Shown: one piece after another, positions 33,769 through 42,458 of the stretch
How the letters are laid out: the number at the start of each line of letters is the position of its first letter
How positions within the stretch are numbered: the first letter of the stretch is position 1
Assembly: GCF_006715485.1 (NCBI RefSeq)
Contig: NZ_VFNH01000002.1
Span: forward strand, 496,001-560,000
DNA: 64,000 nt
Direction: 5' to 3'
DNA from: Herbaspirillum sp. SJZ107
Lineage (GTDB): Bacteria > Pseudomonadota > Gammaproteobacteria > Burkholderiales > Burkholderiaceae_D
Made by a program: the position numbers and the translations under genes
The notes under the pieces: model-generated
Told to the model about the DNA's origin: nothing
The model's database searches: none
What the model saw: only the letters and a program-made list of their open reading frames with translations

Positions 33769-35690
33769 CGGCGCCGCGCCTCGATGCCAAGGATGCTGCA
33801 ATGCTCGAACAGACCTGGCGCGACCCGCCGGGCCTGCGCGGCTGGTTCTCGGCCATCAACCACAAGACCATCAGCCTGCGCTTCATGATCACGACCTTCG
33901 TGTTCTTCGTGCTGGGCGGGCTGCTGGCGCTGGCGATCCGGCTACAGCTGGCCGGTCCGGACGGCAAGATCATCGGCGCCGACCTGTACAACCAGTTGTT
34001 CACCATGCACGGCAGCACCATGATGTTCCTGTTCGCGGTGCCGGTGATGCAGGCGGTCGCCACTTACCTGGTGCCGCTGATGATCGGCGCGCGCAGCGTG
34101 GCCTTCCCGCGCATGAACGCCTTCTCCTACTGGATCTTCACGCTGGGCGGGATCATGCTGTTCGTCGCCTTCTTCCTGAACGTCGGCCCGGATGCCGGCT
34201 GGTTCGCCTACGTGCCGCTCTCCAGCCTGCAGTACTCGCCGACCAAGCGCGTCGACATCTGGGCCCAGATGATCACCTTCACCGAGATGGCCGGCCTGAT
34301 GGAAGCGATCGTCCTGATCACCACCATCCTCAAGATGCGCGCACCGGGCATGACGCTGAACCGCATGCCGCTGTTCGTCTGGGCCATCCTGGCGACCTCC
34401 TTCATGGTGCTGTTCTCGATGCCGGCGGTGATGCTGGCCAGTACCGCATTGATCACCGACCGGCTGGTGAATACCCAGTTCTACAATCCGCTGAAAGGCG
34501 GCGACGCGCTGCTGTGGCAGCACCTGTTCTGGTTCTTCGGCCACCCGGAGGTCTACATGATCTTCATCCCGCCGCTGGGCTTCATCTCGAGCATCGTCGC
34601 CACCTTTGCGCGCCGTCCGATCGTCGGCTATCCGGCGATGGTGCTGTCGGTGGTCGCTACCGCCTTCCTCGCCTTCGGCCTGTGGGTGCACCACATGTTC
34701 GCGACCAACCTGCCGGAACTGGGCAAGACTTTCTTTACCGCCGCCAGCCTGATGATTGCAATCCCGACCGCGCTCCAGATCTTCTGCTGGATCGCCACGC
34801 TCTGGACCGGGCGCCTGAACCTGCGCACGCCGCTGCTGTTCGTGCTGGCCTTCTTCGTGATCCTGGTGGCCGGCGGCCTGACCGGCCTGATGCTGGCCTC
34901 GGTCTCGCTCGACACCCAGCTGCACGACAGCCACTTCGTGGTCGCCCACCTGCATTACGTGCTGATGGGCGGCGCCGTGTTCCCGCTGTTCGGCGCCTTC
35001 TATTACTGGTTCCCGAAGTTCACCGGCCGCATGCTGAATGAAAGCCTGGGACGCTGGAACTTCTGGCTGTTCTTCATCGGCTTCAACCTGACCTTCTTCC
35101 CGATGCACGTGCTCGGCCTGCAGGGCATGCCGCGCCGCGTCTACACCTATCCGGCGGCAATGGAGTGGGGCAGCCTGAACTTCGCCGCCACGGTCGGGTC
35201 CTTCATGATCGCCGTCAGCGTGCTGCTGTTCATCATCAACGTGCTGCGCAGCCGCCGCCACGGCGAAGAGGCGGGCAACGACCCATGGGGCGCGGGCACG
35301 CTCGAATGGAGCATCGCGTCGCCGCCGCCGGCCGGCAACTTCGAGATGGTGCCGGTGGTGCATGCGCGCGATCCGCTGTGGGAACCGAAGCGCCTGCCCT
35401 CGCACGTGACCGGCCTGGCCAACGACTACCGCGAGATCCTGGTCACCTCGGTGGCCGACGCGGAGCTCGATCACCGCCTGTGGCTGCCGTCGTCCTCGCT
35501 GGCACCCTTCGTCACCGCGCTGGCCACCACCGTCCTGTTCGTCGGCTCGATCTTCACGCCCTGGGCCGTGGTGTGGGCCGCGGTGCCGGTCGCGGCCGGC
35601 GCCACCTGGTGGTTCTGGCCGAAGAAGGACATCGTCGAGCAGCGCACCGGTTCCGAAGTCAGTCCGTACGATGTGGAGGTGGAATCGTGA
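33765..35690 (+). CDS. ctaD: Cytochrome c oxidase subunit I
   Basis: A 641-aa heme-copper oxidase catalytic subunit. Heme a ligands are His82 and His397 and the heme a3 ligand is His395. CuB is bound by His260, His309 and His310. GHPEVY at 259-264 contains the D-channel Glu262 and the cross-linked Tyr264, so this is an A-type proton-pumping oxidase. It is longer than a plain subunit I: two extra hydrophobic helices occupy about 575-625, as in caa3 enzymes. It overlaps coxB (ATGA) and ctaE (GTGA), showing translational coupling. Confidence 0.96.
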   Translation: MTAPRLDAKDAAMLEQTWRDPPGLRGWFSAINHKTISLRFMITTFVFFVLGGLLALAIRLQLAGPDGKIIGADLYNQLFTMHGSTMMFLFAVPVMQAVATYLVPLMIGARSVAFPRMNAFSYWIFTLGGIMLFVAFFLNVGPDAGWFAYVPLSSLQYSPTKRVDIWAQMITFTEMAGLMEAIVLITTILKMRAPGMTLNRMPLFVWAILATSFMVLFSMPAVMLASTALITDRLVNTQFYNPLKGGDALLWQHLFWFFGHPEVYMIFIPPLGFISSIVATFARRPIVGYPAMVLSVVATAFLAFGLWVHHMFATNLPELGKTFFTAASLMIAIPTALQIFCWIATLWTGRLNLRTPLLFVLAFFVILVAGGLTGLMLASVSLDTQLHDSHFVVAHLHYVLMGGAVFPLFGAFYYWFPKFTGRMLNESLGRWNFWLFFIGFNLTFFPMHVLGLQGMPRRVYTYPAAMEWGSLNFAATVGSFMIAVSVLLFIINVLRSRRHGEEAGNDPWGAGTLEWSIASPPPAGNFEMVPVVHARDPLWEPKRLPSHVTGLANDYREILVTSVADAELDHRLWLPSSSLAPFVTALATTVLFVGSIFTPWAVVWAAVPVAAGATWWFWPKKDIVEQRTGSEVSPYDVEVES

Positions 35691-36310
35691 GCGCAGTGCA
35701 GGAAAAGGACAAGGAAAAGGACGCGCTGCTCGACGTGAAGGGGCTGCCCACCTTCGGTTTCGGTCACCGCAGCCCGATGTGGTGGGGCACGATGGGCCTG
35801 GTGGCGATCGAGAGCACCGTGTTCGCACTGGCCATCATGTCCTACTTCTACCTGCGCAGCCATGCCGGCGCCTGGCCGATGAGCGGTCTGCCGCCGGACC
35901 TGCTGTGGGGCACCGTCAACACCGGCATCATCGTGGCCAGCATGGTCCCGAACCACTTCGCCAAGCGCGCCGCCGAGCGCCTCGACCTGAAGAAGGTGCG
36001 GCTGTGGATGACCGTGTGCATGCTGGTGTCGGTCGCCTTCCTGGCGGTGCGCGTGTTCGAGTTCAAGACCCTGAACACGCACTGGGACAGCGATGCCTAC
36101 GGCTCCATCGTCTGGATGCTGATGGGCCTGCACACCACTCACCTGATCACCGATGCCTACGATTCGCTGGTGCTGACGGTGCTGATGTTCACCGGCCCGC
36201 TGGAAGGCAAGCGCTTCGTCGACGTCAGCGAGAACGCCGGCTACTGGTATTTCGTGGTGCTCAGCTGGATCCCGATCTATGCCGTCATCTACTGGGGCGC
36301 ACGCATATGA
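35687..36310 (+). CDS. ctaE: Cytochrome c oxidase subunit III
   Basis: A 207-aa subunit III with five membrane helices, starting MSAVQEKDKEKDALLDVKGL. The GTG start overlaps the ctaD stop as GTGA, and no better start is present downstream. HTTHLITDAYDSLVL and GYWYFVVLSWIPIYAVIYW fit the short, five-helix bacterial type rather than the seven-helix mitochondrial type. It stabilises the catalytic core. The stop overlaps the next gene (ATGA). Confidence 0.92.
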   Translation: MSAVQEKDKEKDALLDVKGLPTFGFGHRSPMWWGTMGLVAIESTVFALAIMSYFYLRSHAGAWPMSGLPPDLLWGTVNTGIIVASMVPNHFAKRAAERLDLKKVRLWMTVCMLVSVAFLAVRVFEFKTLNTHWDSDAYGSIVWMLMGLHTTHLITDAYDSLVLTVLMFTGPLEGKRFVDVSENAGYWYFVVLSWIPIYAVIYWGARI

Positions 36311-36639
36311 AACTCCCCAACTGGCCCGCGCTGCTGCTGGCGCCGTCGCTGGCGCTGGCCAGCCAGTCGGTCATCTATGCGCTGGTGACGCCCTCGTGCA
36401 AGGGCCAGAGCACGCTGGCGCTGCACGCCGTATCGGCCGTGACGCTGCTGGCCTGCCTCGCATTCACCTGGATGGCGCGGCATAACTGGAAGGCGGCACC
36501 GGCGCCGCAGCCAAACGACGCGGCCGCGCGCCGGCCATTCTTCATCGCCATGGTGTCTTGCGTGGTCGGCGCGCTGTCCTGCCTGGTGATCGCGGCCATG
36601 TGGTTCCCGCAATGGGTGCTGTCGCCGTGCGCAAGCTGA
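36307..36639 (+). CDS. 110-aa membrane protein in the oxidase operon
   Basis: A small protein with three hydrophobic segments: about 8-28, 37-56 and 78-100. It begins MKLPNWPALLLAPSLALASQ and ends WFPQWVLSPCAS. Cys31, Cys50, Cys85, Cys91 and the terminal Cys108 are noticeable. It overlaps ctaE (ATGA) and the assembly-factor gene, so it is translated as part of the operon. Position suggests an accessory subunit or assembly protein of the oxidase (inference). No named family was recognised. Confidence 0.78.
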   Translation: MKLPNWPALLLAPSLALASQSVIYALVTPSCKGQSTLALHAVSAVTLLACLAFTWMARHNWKAAPAPQPNDAAARRPFFIAMVSCVVGALSCLVIAAMWFPQWVLSPCAS

Positions 36640-37532
36640 TTCTTCCGGTCCTGCTGCTCGGGCTGCCGGCCGCGCCGGCACTGGCGCACGACGTGAATGG
36701 CAACTACCTGAGCTGGGGTGCCGAACCCTGGGTGTCCGCCTGCCTGGCGCTGTCGCTGGTCTGGTATGTGCAGGGCATGCTGCGCCTGTGGCCGCGCGCG
36801 CGCAAGTCGCGGCCCGCGCTGCTGCGCCAGTTCGCCTGCTTCGGCGCCGGCTGGGCGCTGCTGCTGCTGGCATTGGCCTCGCCGCTGGACAGCGCCGGCA
36901 GCTACGGCTTCTGGGCGCACATGGTGCAGCACGAAGTCCTGATGATCGTCAGCGCGCCGCTGATGGTGCTGGGGCGGCCGTTCGGGGTCTGGATCTGGGC
37001 GCTGCCGTCGGCATGGCGCGGCGGCGTCGGCAAGGCCACGCGCTGGCGCTGGCTCGCCTGGTGCTGGGACATGATCACGCGCCCCATGCACGCCTGGCTG
37101 ATCCACTTTGCCGCGCTGTGGGTGTGGCACGTGCCCGCGCTGTTCCAGGCCGGCCTGGTCGACAACGACATCCACGCGCTGCAGCACGCCAGCTTCCTGT
37201 TCAGCGCCCTGCTGTTCTGGTGGGCGGTGCTGGGCCAGCACGGCATCCACCATTCGCGCGGGGCCTCGATCGTCTACCTGTTCACGACCATGATGCATAC
37301 CGGGGCGCTCGGGGCGCTGTTCACGTTTTCGGAAGCGGTCTGGTATCCGCTGTACGGCGACCGGCCTGCGCTGTTCGGCCTGACGCCGCTCGAAGACCAG
37401 CAGCTGGGCGGCTTGATCATGTGGATCCCGGGCGGGCTGGCCTACGTGATCGCGGGGCTGGTGCTGGGGGCGCGCTGGCTGATGCCGGATGAGCGTAAGA
37501 TCGTAGGCATCATCAATCGGAGGCCGCCATGA
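36612..37532 (+). CDS. ctaG: CtaG (Caa3)-type cytochrome c oxidase assembly factor
   Basis: About 306 aa, with a signal-like first helix (RKLILPVLLLGLPAAPALA) and six to seven further membrane helices. His-rich motifs HMVQHEVLM, HFAALWVWHVPAL and LQHASFLFSALLFWW are those of the Caa3_CtaG family, probably involved in copper delivery to CuA/CuB. It is not the Cox11-type CtaG. The start is either ATG 36612 or GTG 36627; both overlap the preceding gene and neither has a clear Shine-Dalgarno. The stop overlaps the DUF2007 gene (ATGA). Confidence 0.88.
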   Translation: MGAVAVRKLILPVLLLGLPAAPALAHDVNGNYLSWGAEPWVSACLALSLVWYVQGMLRLWPRARKSRPALLRQFACFGAGWALLLLALASPLDSAGSYGFWAHMVQHEVLMIVSAPLMVLGRPFGVWIWALPSAWRGGVGKATRWRWLAWCWDMITRPMHAWLIHFAALWVWHVPALFQAGLVDNDIHALQHASFLFSALLFWWAVLGQHGIHHSRGASIVYLFTTMMHTGALGALFTFSEAVWYPLYGDRPALFGLTPLEDQQLGGLIMWIPGGLAYVIAGLVLGARWLMPDERKIVGIINRRPP

Positions 37533-37813
37533 ACCACGCATCGAACGTACCGCAGGTCGAACTCGCGCGCTACCTGGTCCCGATGGACGCCAGGCTGGCG
37601 CAGGGCTGCCTGGTCGCCGCCGGCATTCCCGCCGTGCTGGCCGACGCCAACCTGGTCCAGACCGACCTGCTGCTGGCGCCGGCCCTGGGCGGCGTCGGCA
37701 TCCTGGTCCCGGAAGACGTCCTGCGGCGCGCCGAAGCCGTGCTGGCCGCCTACGAGCGCGGCGAGTTCGCGCTGGACGAGGATGCGGACGTGGGCGAACC
37801 GGATTTACGCTGA
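37529..37813 (+). CDS. DUF2007-like small protein
   Basis: A 94-aa protein with the DUF2007 pattern: ELARYLVPMDARLAQGCL, AAGIPAVLADANLV, then GVGILVPEDVLRRAEAVLAAY. Members are predicted small signalling or adaptor domains. It is the last gene of the oxidase operon, overlapping the assembly-factor stop (ATGA). Its 3' end overlaps the convergent tartrate dehydratase gene by 9 bp. Function is unproven. Confidence 0.82.
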   Translation: MNHASNVPQVELARYLVPMDARLAQGCLVAAGIPAVLADANLVQTDLLLAPALGGVGILVPEDVLRRAEAVLAAYERGEFALDEDADVGEPDLR

Positions 37814-38971
37814 CAGCTTCTGCATTTCCGCATACAGGTCGGCCTTGCCCTCGAAGCCGATGCCCGGCAGGTCCGGCATCGTGATGAAGCCGTTCTCGAC
37901 CTGTACGCCATCCGGGAAGCCGCCGAAGGGCTGGAACAGGTCCGGATAAGATTCGTTGCCGCCCAGGCCCAGGCCGGCCGCGATGTTCAGCGACATCTGG
38001 TGCCCGCCGTGCGGGATGCAGCGCGAGCGCGACCAGCCGTGCTGGTGCAGCATGTCGAGCGTGCGCAGGTATTCGACCAGGCCGTACGACAGGGCGCAGT
38101 CGAACTGCAGCCAGTCGCGGTCCGGGCGCATGCCGCCGTAGCGCACCAGGTTGCGCGCATCCTGCATCGAAAACAGGTTCTCGCCGGTGGCCATCGGCTT
38201 GTCGTAGTAGTTGCGCAGGGTGGCCTGCAGCTCGAAGTCGAGCGGGTCGCCGGCTTCCTCGTACCAGAACAGATCGTACTGCGACAGCGCCTTGGCATAG
38301 GCGATCGCGGTGTCGAGGTCGAAGCGGCCATTGGCGTCCACTGCCAGCTTCTGGCCGTCGCCCAGCACCGACAGGATGCTGTCGATGCGGCGCAGGTCCT
38401 CGTCCAGCGAGGCGCCGCCGATCTTCTTCTTGACCACCGTGTAGCCGCGGTCGATGTAGCTGCGCATCTCGTCCTTCAGCTTGCCGTGGTCCTGGCCCGG
38501 ATAGTAATAGCCGCCGGCCGCGTACACGAATACCTTGCGCTCGGGCGTGCCCTTGCCGTAGCGCTCGGCCAGCAGCTGGAACAGCGGCTTGCCTTCGATC
38601 TTGGCCACCGCATCCCACACCGCCATGTCGATGGTGCCGATGGCCACCGAGCGCTCACCGTGGCCCCCCGGCTTTTCGTTGGTGAACATCGCGTCCCAGA
38701 CCCGGTGCGGGTCGAGGTTGTCGCCCTTGTCGTCCAGCAGCGAGGCGGGATCGGCTTCCAGGATGCGCGGGATGAAGCGTTCGCGCATCAGCTTGCCCTG
38801 GCCGTAGCGGCCATTCGAATTGAAGCCGTAGCCGACCACCGGCTTGCCGTCGCGGATGACGTCGGTGACCACCGCCACCAGGCTCAGCGTCATCTTGCTG
38901 AAGTCGATGTAGGCGTTGCGGATGGGGGAGCTGATGGGCAGGGTTTGTTCGCGGATCTCGACGATTTTCAT
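37805..38971 (-). CDS. tarD: D(-)-tartrate dehydratase (enolase superfamily)
   Basis: A 388-aa mandelate-racemase-subgroup enolase-superfamily enzyme that dehydrates D-tartrate to oxaloacetate. The catalytic pattern matches the characterised Bradyrhizobium D-tartrate dehydratase with a one-residue offset: Lys183 of the KxK motif, Mg2+ ligands Asp212, Glu238 and Glu264, and base His321 (HGGHQMS). The whole sequence, for example SSPIRNAYIDFSKM and GYGFNSNGRYGQG, follows that subfamily. The LysR gene at 39064 is divergent with a palindrome between them. Confidence 0.93.
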   Translation of the reverse strand: MKIVEIREQTLPISSPIRNAYIDFSKMTLSLVAVVTDVIRDGKPVVGYGFNSNGRYGQGKLMRERFIPRILEADPASLLDDKGDNLDPHRVWDAMFTNEKPGGHGERSVAIGTIDMAVWDAVAKIEGKPLFQLLAERYGKGTPERKVFVYAAGGYYYPGQDHGKLKDEMRSYIDRGYTVVKKKIGGASLDEDLRRIDSILSVLGDGQKLAVDANGRFDLDTAIAYAKALSQYDLFWYEEAGDPLDFELQATLRNYYDKPMATGENLFSMQDARNLVRYGGMRPDRDWLQFDCALSYGLVEYLRTLDMLHQHGWSRSRCIPHGGHQMSLNIAAGLGLGGNESYPDLFQPFGGFPDGVQVENGFITMPDLPGIGFEGKADLYAEMQKLSA

Positions 38972-39026
38972 GATGGACTCGGTGGTGCGGTTGAGGAACC
39001 ACCAGCATACGCCGCAGATCATTGCC

Positions 39027-39047
39027 TATAATTACCGAATGGTGAAT
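39027..39047. promoter_or_regulatory. Promoter and likely LysR operator between tarD and the LysR gene
   Basis: TATAAT at 39027-39032 is a consensus -10. It overlaps a dyad ATTACC-N4-GGTGAAT at 39031-39047 that fits the imperfect T-N11-A LysR-box style. The whole intergenic region is only 92 bp, so this site probably controls both genes. Confidence 0.45.
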
Positions 39048-39063
39048 TGATTAGTTACTGCAA

Positions 39064-39978
39064 ATGAATAATGACGCGGCTTCCGAGATGGAATTCTTCG
39101 TGCTGGTGGCGCGCCACGGCAGCCTGGCCGCGGCCGCGCGCGCGCTCGACCTGACGCCGCCGGCGGCCACCAAGCGCCTGGCCCAGCTGGAAGCGCGCCT
39201 CGGCGTGCGCCTGGTCAACCGCACCACGCGCCGCATCAGCCTGACGGGCGAGGGCGAGACCTACCTGGCCCATGCGACCCGCATCCTGGCCGACATCCGC
39301 GCCATGGAAGACGAAGTCGCCGGCGCCGGCAGCACCTTGCGCGGCCTGTTGCGCGTCAACGCGACGCTCGGCTTCGGCCGCACGACGATCGCGCCGCTGC
39401 TATCGGCGTTTGCCAGGCGCCATCCGGAAATCGAAGTGCAGATGGACGTGACCGACCGCCCGGTCGACCTGGCGGAGCAGGGCTTCGACCTGGCGATCCG
39501 CTTCGGCGCACCACCCGACCAGCGCCTGAACGCGCGCCGCGTGATGTCCAACCGGCGCTTCCTGTGCGCCTCGCCGCTGTACCTGGAGCAGCATGGCACA
39601 CCGGCGACGCTGGCCGATCTGTCGGCCCACCGCTGCATCCTGCACCGCCAGAACGACGACGCTTACGGCATCTGGCGTTTTACGCACGAGGGGAAGGACG
39701 ACGTGGTCAAGGTGCACGGTGCCATGTCCAGCAACGACGGCGACATCGTGCTGGGCTGGGCGCTGGACGGGCACGGCATCCTGATCCGCTCGGAGTGGGA
39801 CCTGGCCAGGTACGTCGAGAGCGGACGCCTGAAGATCGTACTGCCGGACTATGCGCTGCCGTCAGCGGATTTGTTCGTCTATTACCTGGAGCGCAGGCAC
39901 CAGGCGGCGCGGACGCGAGCGTTCATCGATTTCCTGGTTGAGTATTTCGGCAAGGACTTCACGCCGGCCGCCCGCTGA
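39064..39978 (+). CDS. LysR-family transcriptional regulator
   Basis: A 304-aa LTTR with an N-terminal winged HTH (about 5-65, including RHGSLAAAARALDLTPPAATKRLAQLEARLGVRL) and a C-terminal effector-binding domain (about 90-295). It is divergent from tarD and probably its regulator, with tartrate or a related hydroxy acid as possible inducer (inference). No Shine-Dalgarno precedes the ATG. A perfect 20-bp palindrome spans its stop codon and may end transcription. Confidence 0.92.
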   Translation: MNNDAASEMEFFVLVARHGSLAAAARALDLTPPAATKRLAQLEARLGVRLVNRTTRRISLTGEGETYLAHATRILADIRAMEDEVAGAGSTLRGLLRVNATLGFGRTTIAPLLSAFARRHPEIEVQMDVTDRPVDLAEQGFDLAIRFGAPPDQRLNARRVMSNRRFLCASPLYLEQHGTPATLADLSAHRCILHRQNDDAYGIWRFTHEGKDDVVKVHGAMSSNDGDIVLGWALDGHGILIRSEWDLARYVESGRLKIVLPDYALPSADLFVYYLERRHQAARTRAFIDFLVEYFGKDFTPAAR

Positions 39979-39990
39979 GGCCTCAGCGGG
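39971..39990. terminator. Perfect palindrome over the LysR-gene stop codon
   Basis: Arms CCCGCTGAGG and CCTCAGCGGG meet without a spacer, with the TGA stop inside the left arm. As RNA it would form an 8-bp stem. There is no T-run. Confidence 0.45.
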
Positions 39991-40174
39991 CAGGAAGGCG
40001 TCCAGCGCCGCCGGCTGGGCGGCAAGGCGCGGCTGCCAGGATTGCAGCACGTGAGTGCCTGCGCGTCCCGTGATTTCCCGGTCGTCGAGGGCGGCGGCCA
40101 TGGCGTCGTGCTCCGCTGTTATGCTAATTTGCTTATTGTATGTAAATTAATGCAACCACCGGGAGCCCATCCGT

Positions 40175-41191
40175 ATGCCGAGGTCAGCCAGCCTGTTCAC
40201 CGCTTTCGCGCGCGAGCGCCTGCTCGATGCGCCGACGCCGATCCAGCACCTGGCGCGTTTGAGCAACAGCCTCGGCATCGACATCCACGTCAAGCGCGAC
40301 GACCTGACCGGACTTGGCGGTGGCGGTAACAAGCTGCGCAAACTCGAATTCCTGCTGGGCGAGGCGCTGGCGCAGGGCGCCGATACCGTGCTCACCGTCG
40401 GCGCGCTGCAATCGAACCATGCGCGCCTGACCGCGGCCGTGGCGGCGCGTGCCGGGCTGCAGTGCGAACTGGTGCTGACGCGCTCGACCGGCCGTGACGA
40501 CGAGGACTACCGCCACAACGGCAACGTGCTGCTCGACCGGCTGTTCGGCGCCCGCGTGCATGCGCTGCCGGCCGGTGCCGATGCCGCCGCTTTCGCGGCC
40601 GCGCGCCGGGCGGAACTCGAACGGCGCGGGCGCCGCGTCTACCTGGCGCCGCTGGGTGGATCGTCGCCGGCCGGCTGCCTGGGGTATGCGGCGGCGGCCC
40701 TGGAGATCGCCAGGCAGGAGCGGGCGTCGGGCTTGTCCTTCGATCGCATCATCCTGCCCAACGGCAGCGGCGGGACCCAGGCCGGCCTGGTGGCCGGCCA
40801 TGCCGCGCTCGGCCTCGATCCGGGCCGGGTGCGCGCCTACACCGTGCTGGCGCCGGTCGAGACGGCACGCGCCACGACGCGCCGGCTGGCGGCCGAGACG
40901 CTGGCGCTGTTGCGGCCCGCGCTGGCGCTGGCCGAGGACGCGGTGCACATCGACGGCAGCCAGCTCGGCCCCGGCTACGGCGTGCCGACCGAGGCCATGC
41001 ACGCGGCGCTGTCCGAGATGGCAATCCGGGAAGCCCTGCTGGTCGATCCGGTCTACGGCGGCAAGGCATTGGCGGGCTTGCTGGCGGATGCGCGCGAGGG
41101 CAGGCTGGCACCCGGCGCGCGCGTGCTGTTCCTGATGACCGGCGGCTTGCCGGGCTTGTTCGCCTACCGTGCGGCGTTTGAGGGAAGATGA
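40175..41191 (+). CDS. dcyD: D-cysteine desulfhydrase-like PLP enzyme (ACC deaminase family)
   Basis: A 338-aa fold-type II PLP enzyme. The PLP Lys is Lys53 in GGGGNKLRKLEF; GALQSNHARLTAA and PNGSGGTQAGLVAGH complete the active-site and phosphate-binding loops. The family covers D-cysteine desulfhydrase and ACC deaminase; the N-terminus HVKRDDLTGLGGGGNK favours DcyD. It breaks D-cysteine to pyruvate, sulfide and ammonia. GGGAG precedes the ATG. The 196-bp gap before it holds no accepted gene. Confidence 0.88.
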   Translation: MPRSASLFTAFARERLLDAPTPIQHLARLSNSLGIDIHVKRDDLTGLGGGGNKLRKLEFLLGEALAQGADTVLTVGALQSNHARLTAAVAARAGLQCELVLTRSTGRDDEDYRHNGNVLLDRLFGARVHALPAGADAAAFAAARRAELERRGRRVYLAPLGGSSPAGCLGYAAAALEIARQERASGLSFDRIILPNGSGGTQAGLVAGHAALGLDPGRVRAYTVLAPVETARATTRRLAAETLALLRPALALAEDAVHIDGSQLGPGYGVPTEAMHAALSEMAIREALLVDPVYGGKALAGLLADAREGRLAPGARVLFLMTGGLPGLFAYRAAFEGR

Positions 41192-41201
41192 AAAGAAAAA
41201 A

Positions 41202-41227
41202 GCCGCCGGCTCTTGCGAACCGGCGGC
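41202..41227 (-). terminator. Rho-independent terminator of the tRNA-Met operon
   Basis: An 8-bp GC stem (GCCGCCGG / CCGGCGGC) with a 10-nt loop is followed on the minus strand by a T-rich tail (complement of 41191-41201). It lies just after the two tRNA genes and may also stop plus-strand dcyD transcription. Confidence 0.8.
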
Positions 41228-41238
41228 CTTCCTTATTC

Positions 41239-41315
41239 TGGTGGTGATAGGTGGACTTGAACCACCGACCCTAGCATTATGAATGCTATGCTCTAACCAA
41301 CTGAGCTATATCACC
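41239..41315 (-). tRNA. tRNA-Met (anticodon CAT), copy 2
   Basis: A 77-nt cloverleaf with CCA encoded. The acceptor is GGTGATA/TATCACC, the D-loop contains AGCTCAGTTGGTTAGAGC, the anticodon stem is TAGCA/TGCTA with loop TTCATAA, and the T-arm loop is GGTTCAAGTCC. The unmodified anticodon is CAT; the elongator Met identity is preferred, but a lysidine-type Ile2 tRNA cannot be fully excluded by eye. Identical to the copy at 41387-41463. Confidence 0.93.
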
Positions 41316-41386
41316 AACTGGTACTACTCAACTTCTAAAACAAAATGGCCCAGCCTTTTGAAAGCCAAGCCATTCCGCTTGAATCT

Positions 41387-41463
41387 TGGTGGTGATAGGT
41401 GGACTTGAACCACCGACCCTAGCATTATGAATGCTATGCTCTAACCAACTGAGCTATATCACC
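41387..41463 (-). tRNA. tRNA-Met (anticodon CAT), copy 1
   Basis: Identical in all 77 positions to the copy at 41239-41315 and 71 bp upstream of it on the same strand. The two probably share one transcript that ends at the terminator at 41202-41227. miaA lies upstream on the same strand, 37 bp away. Confidence 0.93.
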
Positions 41464-41500
41464 GGAACGAAAGATATTATGCCGTCCGGACTTGGCGGTG

Positions 41501-42454
41501 TCAAGGCTTGGCGTTTTCCAGATGGGACAGCATGATCGGCGCCGGGTCCGGGCCCAGGCAATCGATCACGATGCGCTCCGGCATCGAGCGCAGCCAGGTC
41601 AGCTGGCGCTTGGCGAGCTGGCGCGTGGCGATGATGCCGGTCTCGCGCAGCGCCGGGCGGTCGATCAGGCCGTCGAGGTATTCCCAGGACTGGCGGTAGC
41701 CGACGCAGCGCATCGAGGGCAGGTTCGGGTTCAGGTCGCCGCGGGCGCGCAGGCGCGCCACCTCGGCCACGATGCCGCCGTCGTCGCTGCTGCCCAGCAT
41801 CTGGTCGAAGCGCAGCGCGATGCGCTGATGGAGTACCGCGCGGTCGGACGGCTCCAGTGCGAACGACAGCAGGTCGAAAGGCAGCTCGGTCTTGTCGCGC
41901 TTCGCGAGTAACGCCGACATCGGCTGGCCCGACAGTTCGATGATCTCCAGCGCGCGGTTGATGCGCTGGGCGTCGTTCGGCGCCAGGCGCGCCGCCGTGA
42001 CCGAGTCCAGCACCTGCAGTTTGGCGTGCATGCCGGGCCAGCCGATGCGCGCGGCTTCGGCGTCGATGCGTGCGCGCACCTCCGCATCCGCGGTCGGTAG
42101 GTCGTCCAGGCCGTCGGCCAGTCCCTTGAAGTACATCATGGTGCCGCCGACCAGCAGCGGCAGCCGGCCGCGCGCCGCGATCTCGGCCACCAGCCGGATC
42201 GCGTCTTCGCGGAACTGCATGACCGAATAGGCGTCGAGCGGGTCGATGATGTCGATCAGGTGATGCGGCACGCTGGCCAGCTCCTCGGGGGACGGCTTGG
42301 CGGTGCCGATGTCCATCTCGCGGTAGACCAGGGCCGAGTCGACCGAGATGATCTCGACCGGGTGTTCTTTTGCGATGGCGAGGGCGGCGGCGGTCTTGCC
42401 GGACGCGGTCGGACCCATGATGGCGACGGCCATCGGTTTGGCTTGCTGGTTCAT
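41501..42454 (-). CDS. miaA: tRNA dimethylallyltransferase
   Basis: A 317-aa enzyme that prenylates A37 of tRNAs reading UNN codons, the step before MiaB. The P-loop is GPTASGKT at 14-21. [18 protein letters not shown] and [14 protein letters not shown] follow in the family order. The start [16 protein letters not shown] is chosen over an upstream frame that runs into mutL; Met8 is an alternative. It starts 4 bp after mutL ends, so the two are co-transcribed. Confidence 0.95.
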   Translation of the reverse strand: MNQQAKPMAVAIMGPTASGKTAAALAIAKEHPVEIISVDSALVYREMDIGTAKPSPEELASVPHHLIDIIDPLDAYSVMQFREDAIRLVAEIAARGRLPLLVGGTMMYFKGLADGLDDLPTADAEVRARIDAEAARIGWPGMHAKLQVLDSVTAARLAPNDAQRINRALEIIELSGQPMSALLAKRDKTELPFDLLSFALEPSDRAVLHQRIALRFDQMLGSSDDGGIVAEVARLRARGDLNPNLPSMRCVGYRQSWEYLDGLIDRPALRETGIIATRQLAKRQLTWLRSMPERIVIDCLGPDPAPIMLSHLENAKP

Positions 42455-42458
42455 TGTT

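Noticed and set aside
39862..40101. A minus-strand frame starting MAAALDDREITGRAG between the LysR and dcyD genes, possibly the N-terminal remnant of a lost gene
   Set aside because: Only the first 40 codons lie outside the LysR gene and I could not tie them to any family; there is no supporting ribosome-binding site.
41239..41463. Duplicated tRNA as an integration scar (attL/attR)
   Set aside because: Both copies are complete, close together and co-oriented with a shared terminator; nothing mobile lies between them.
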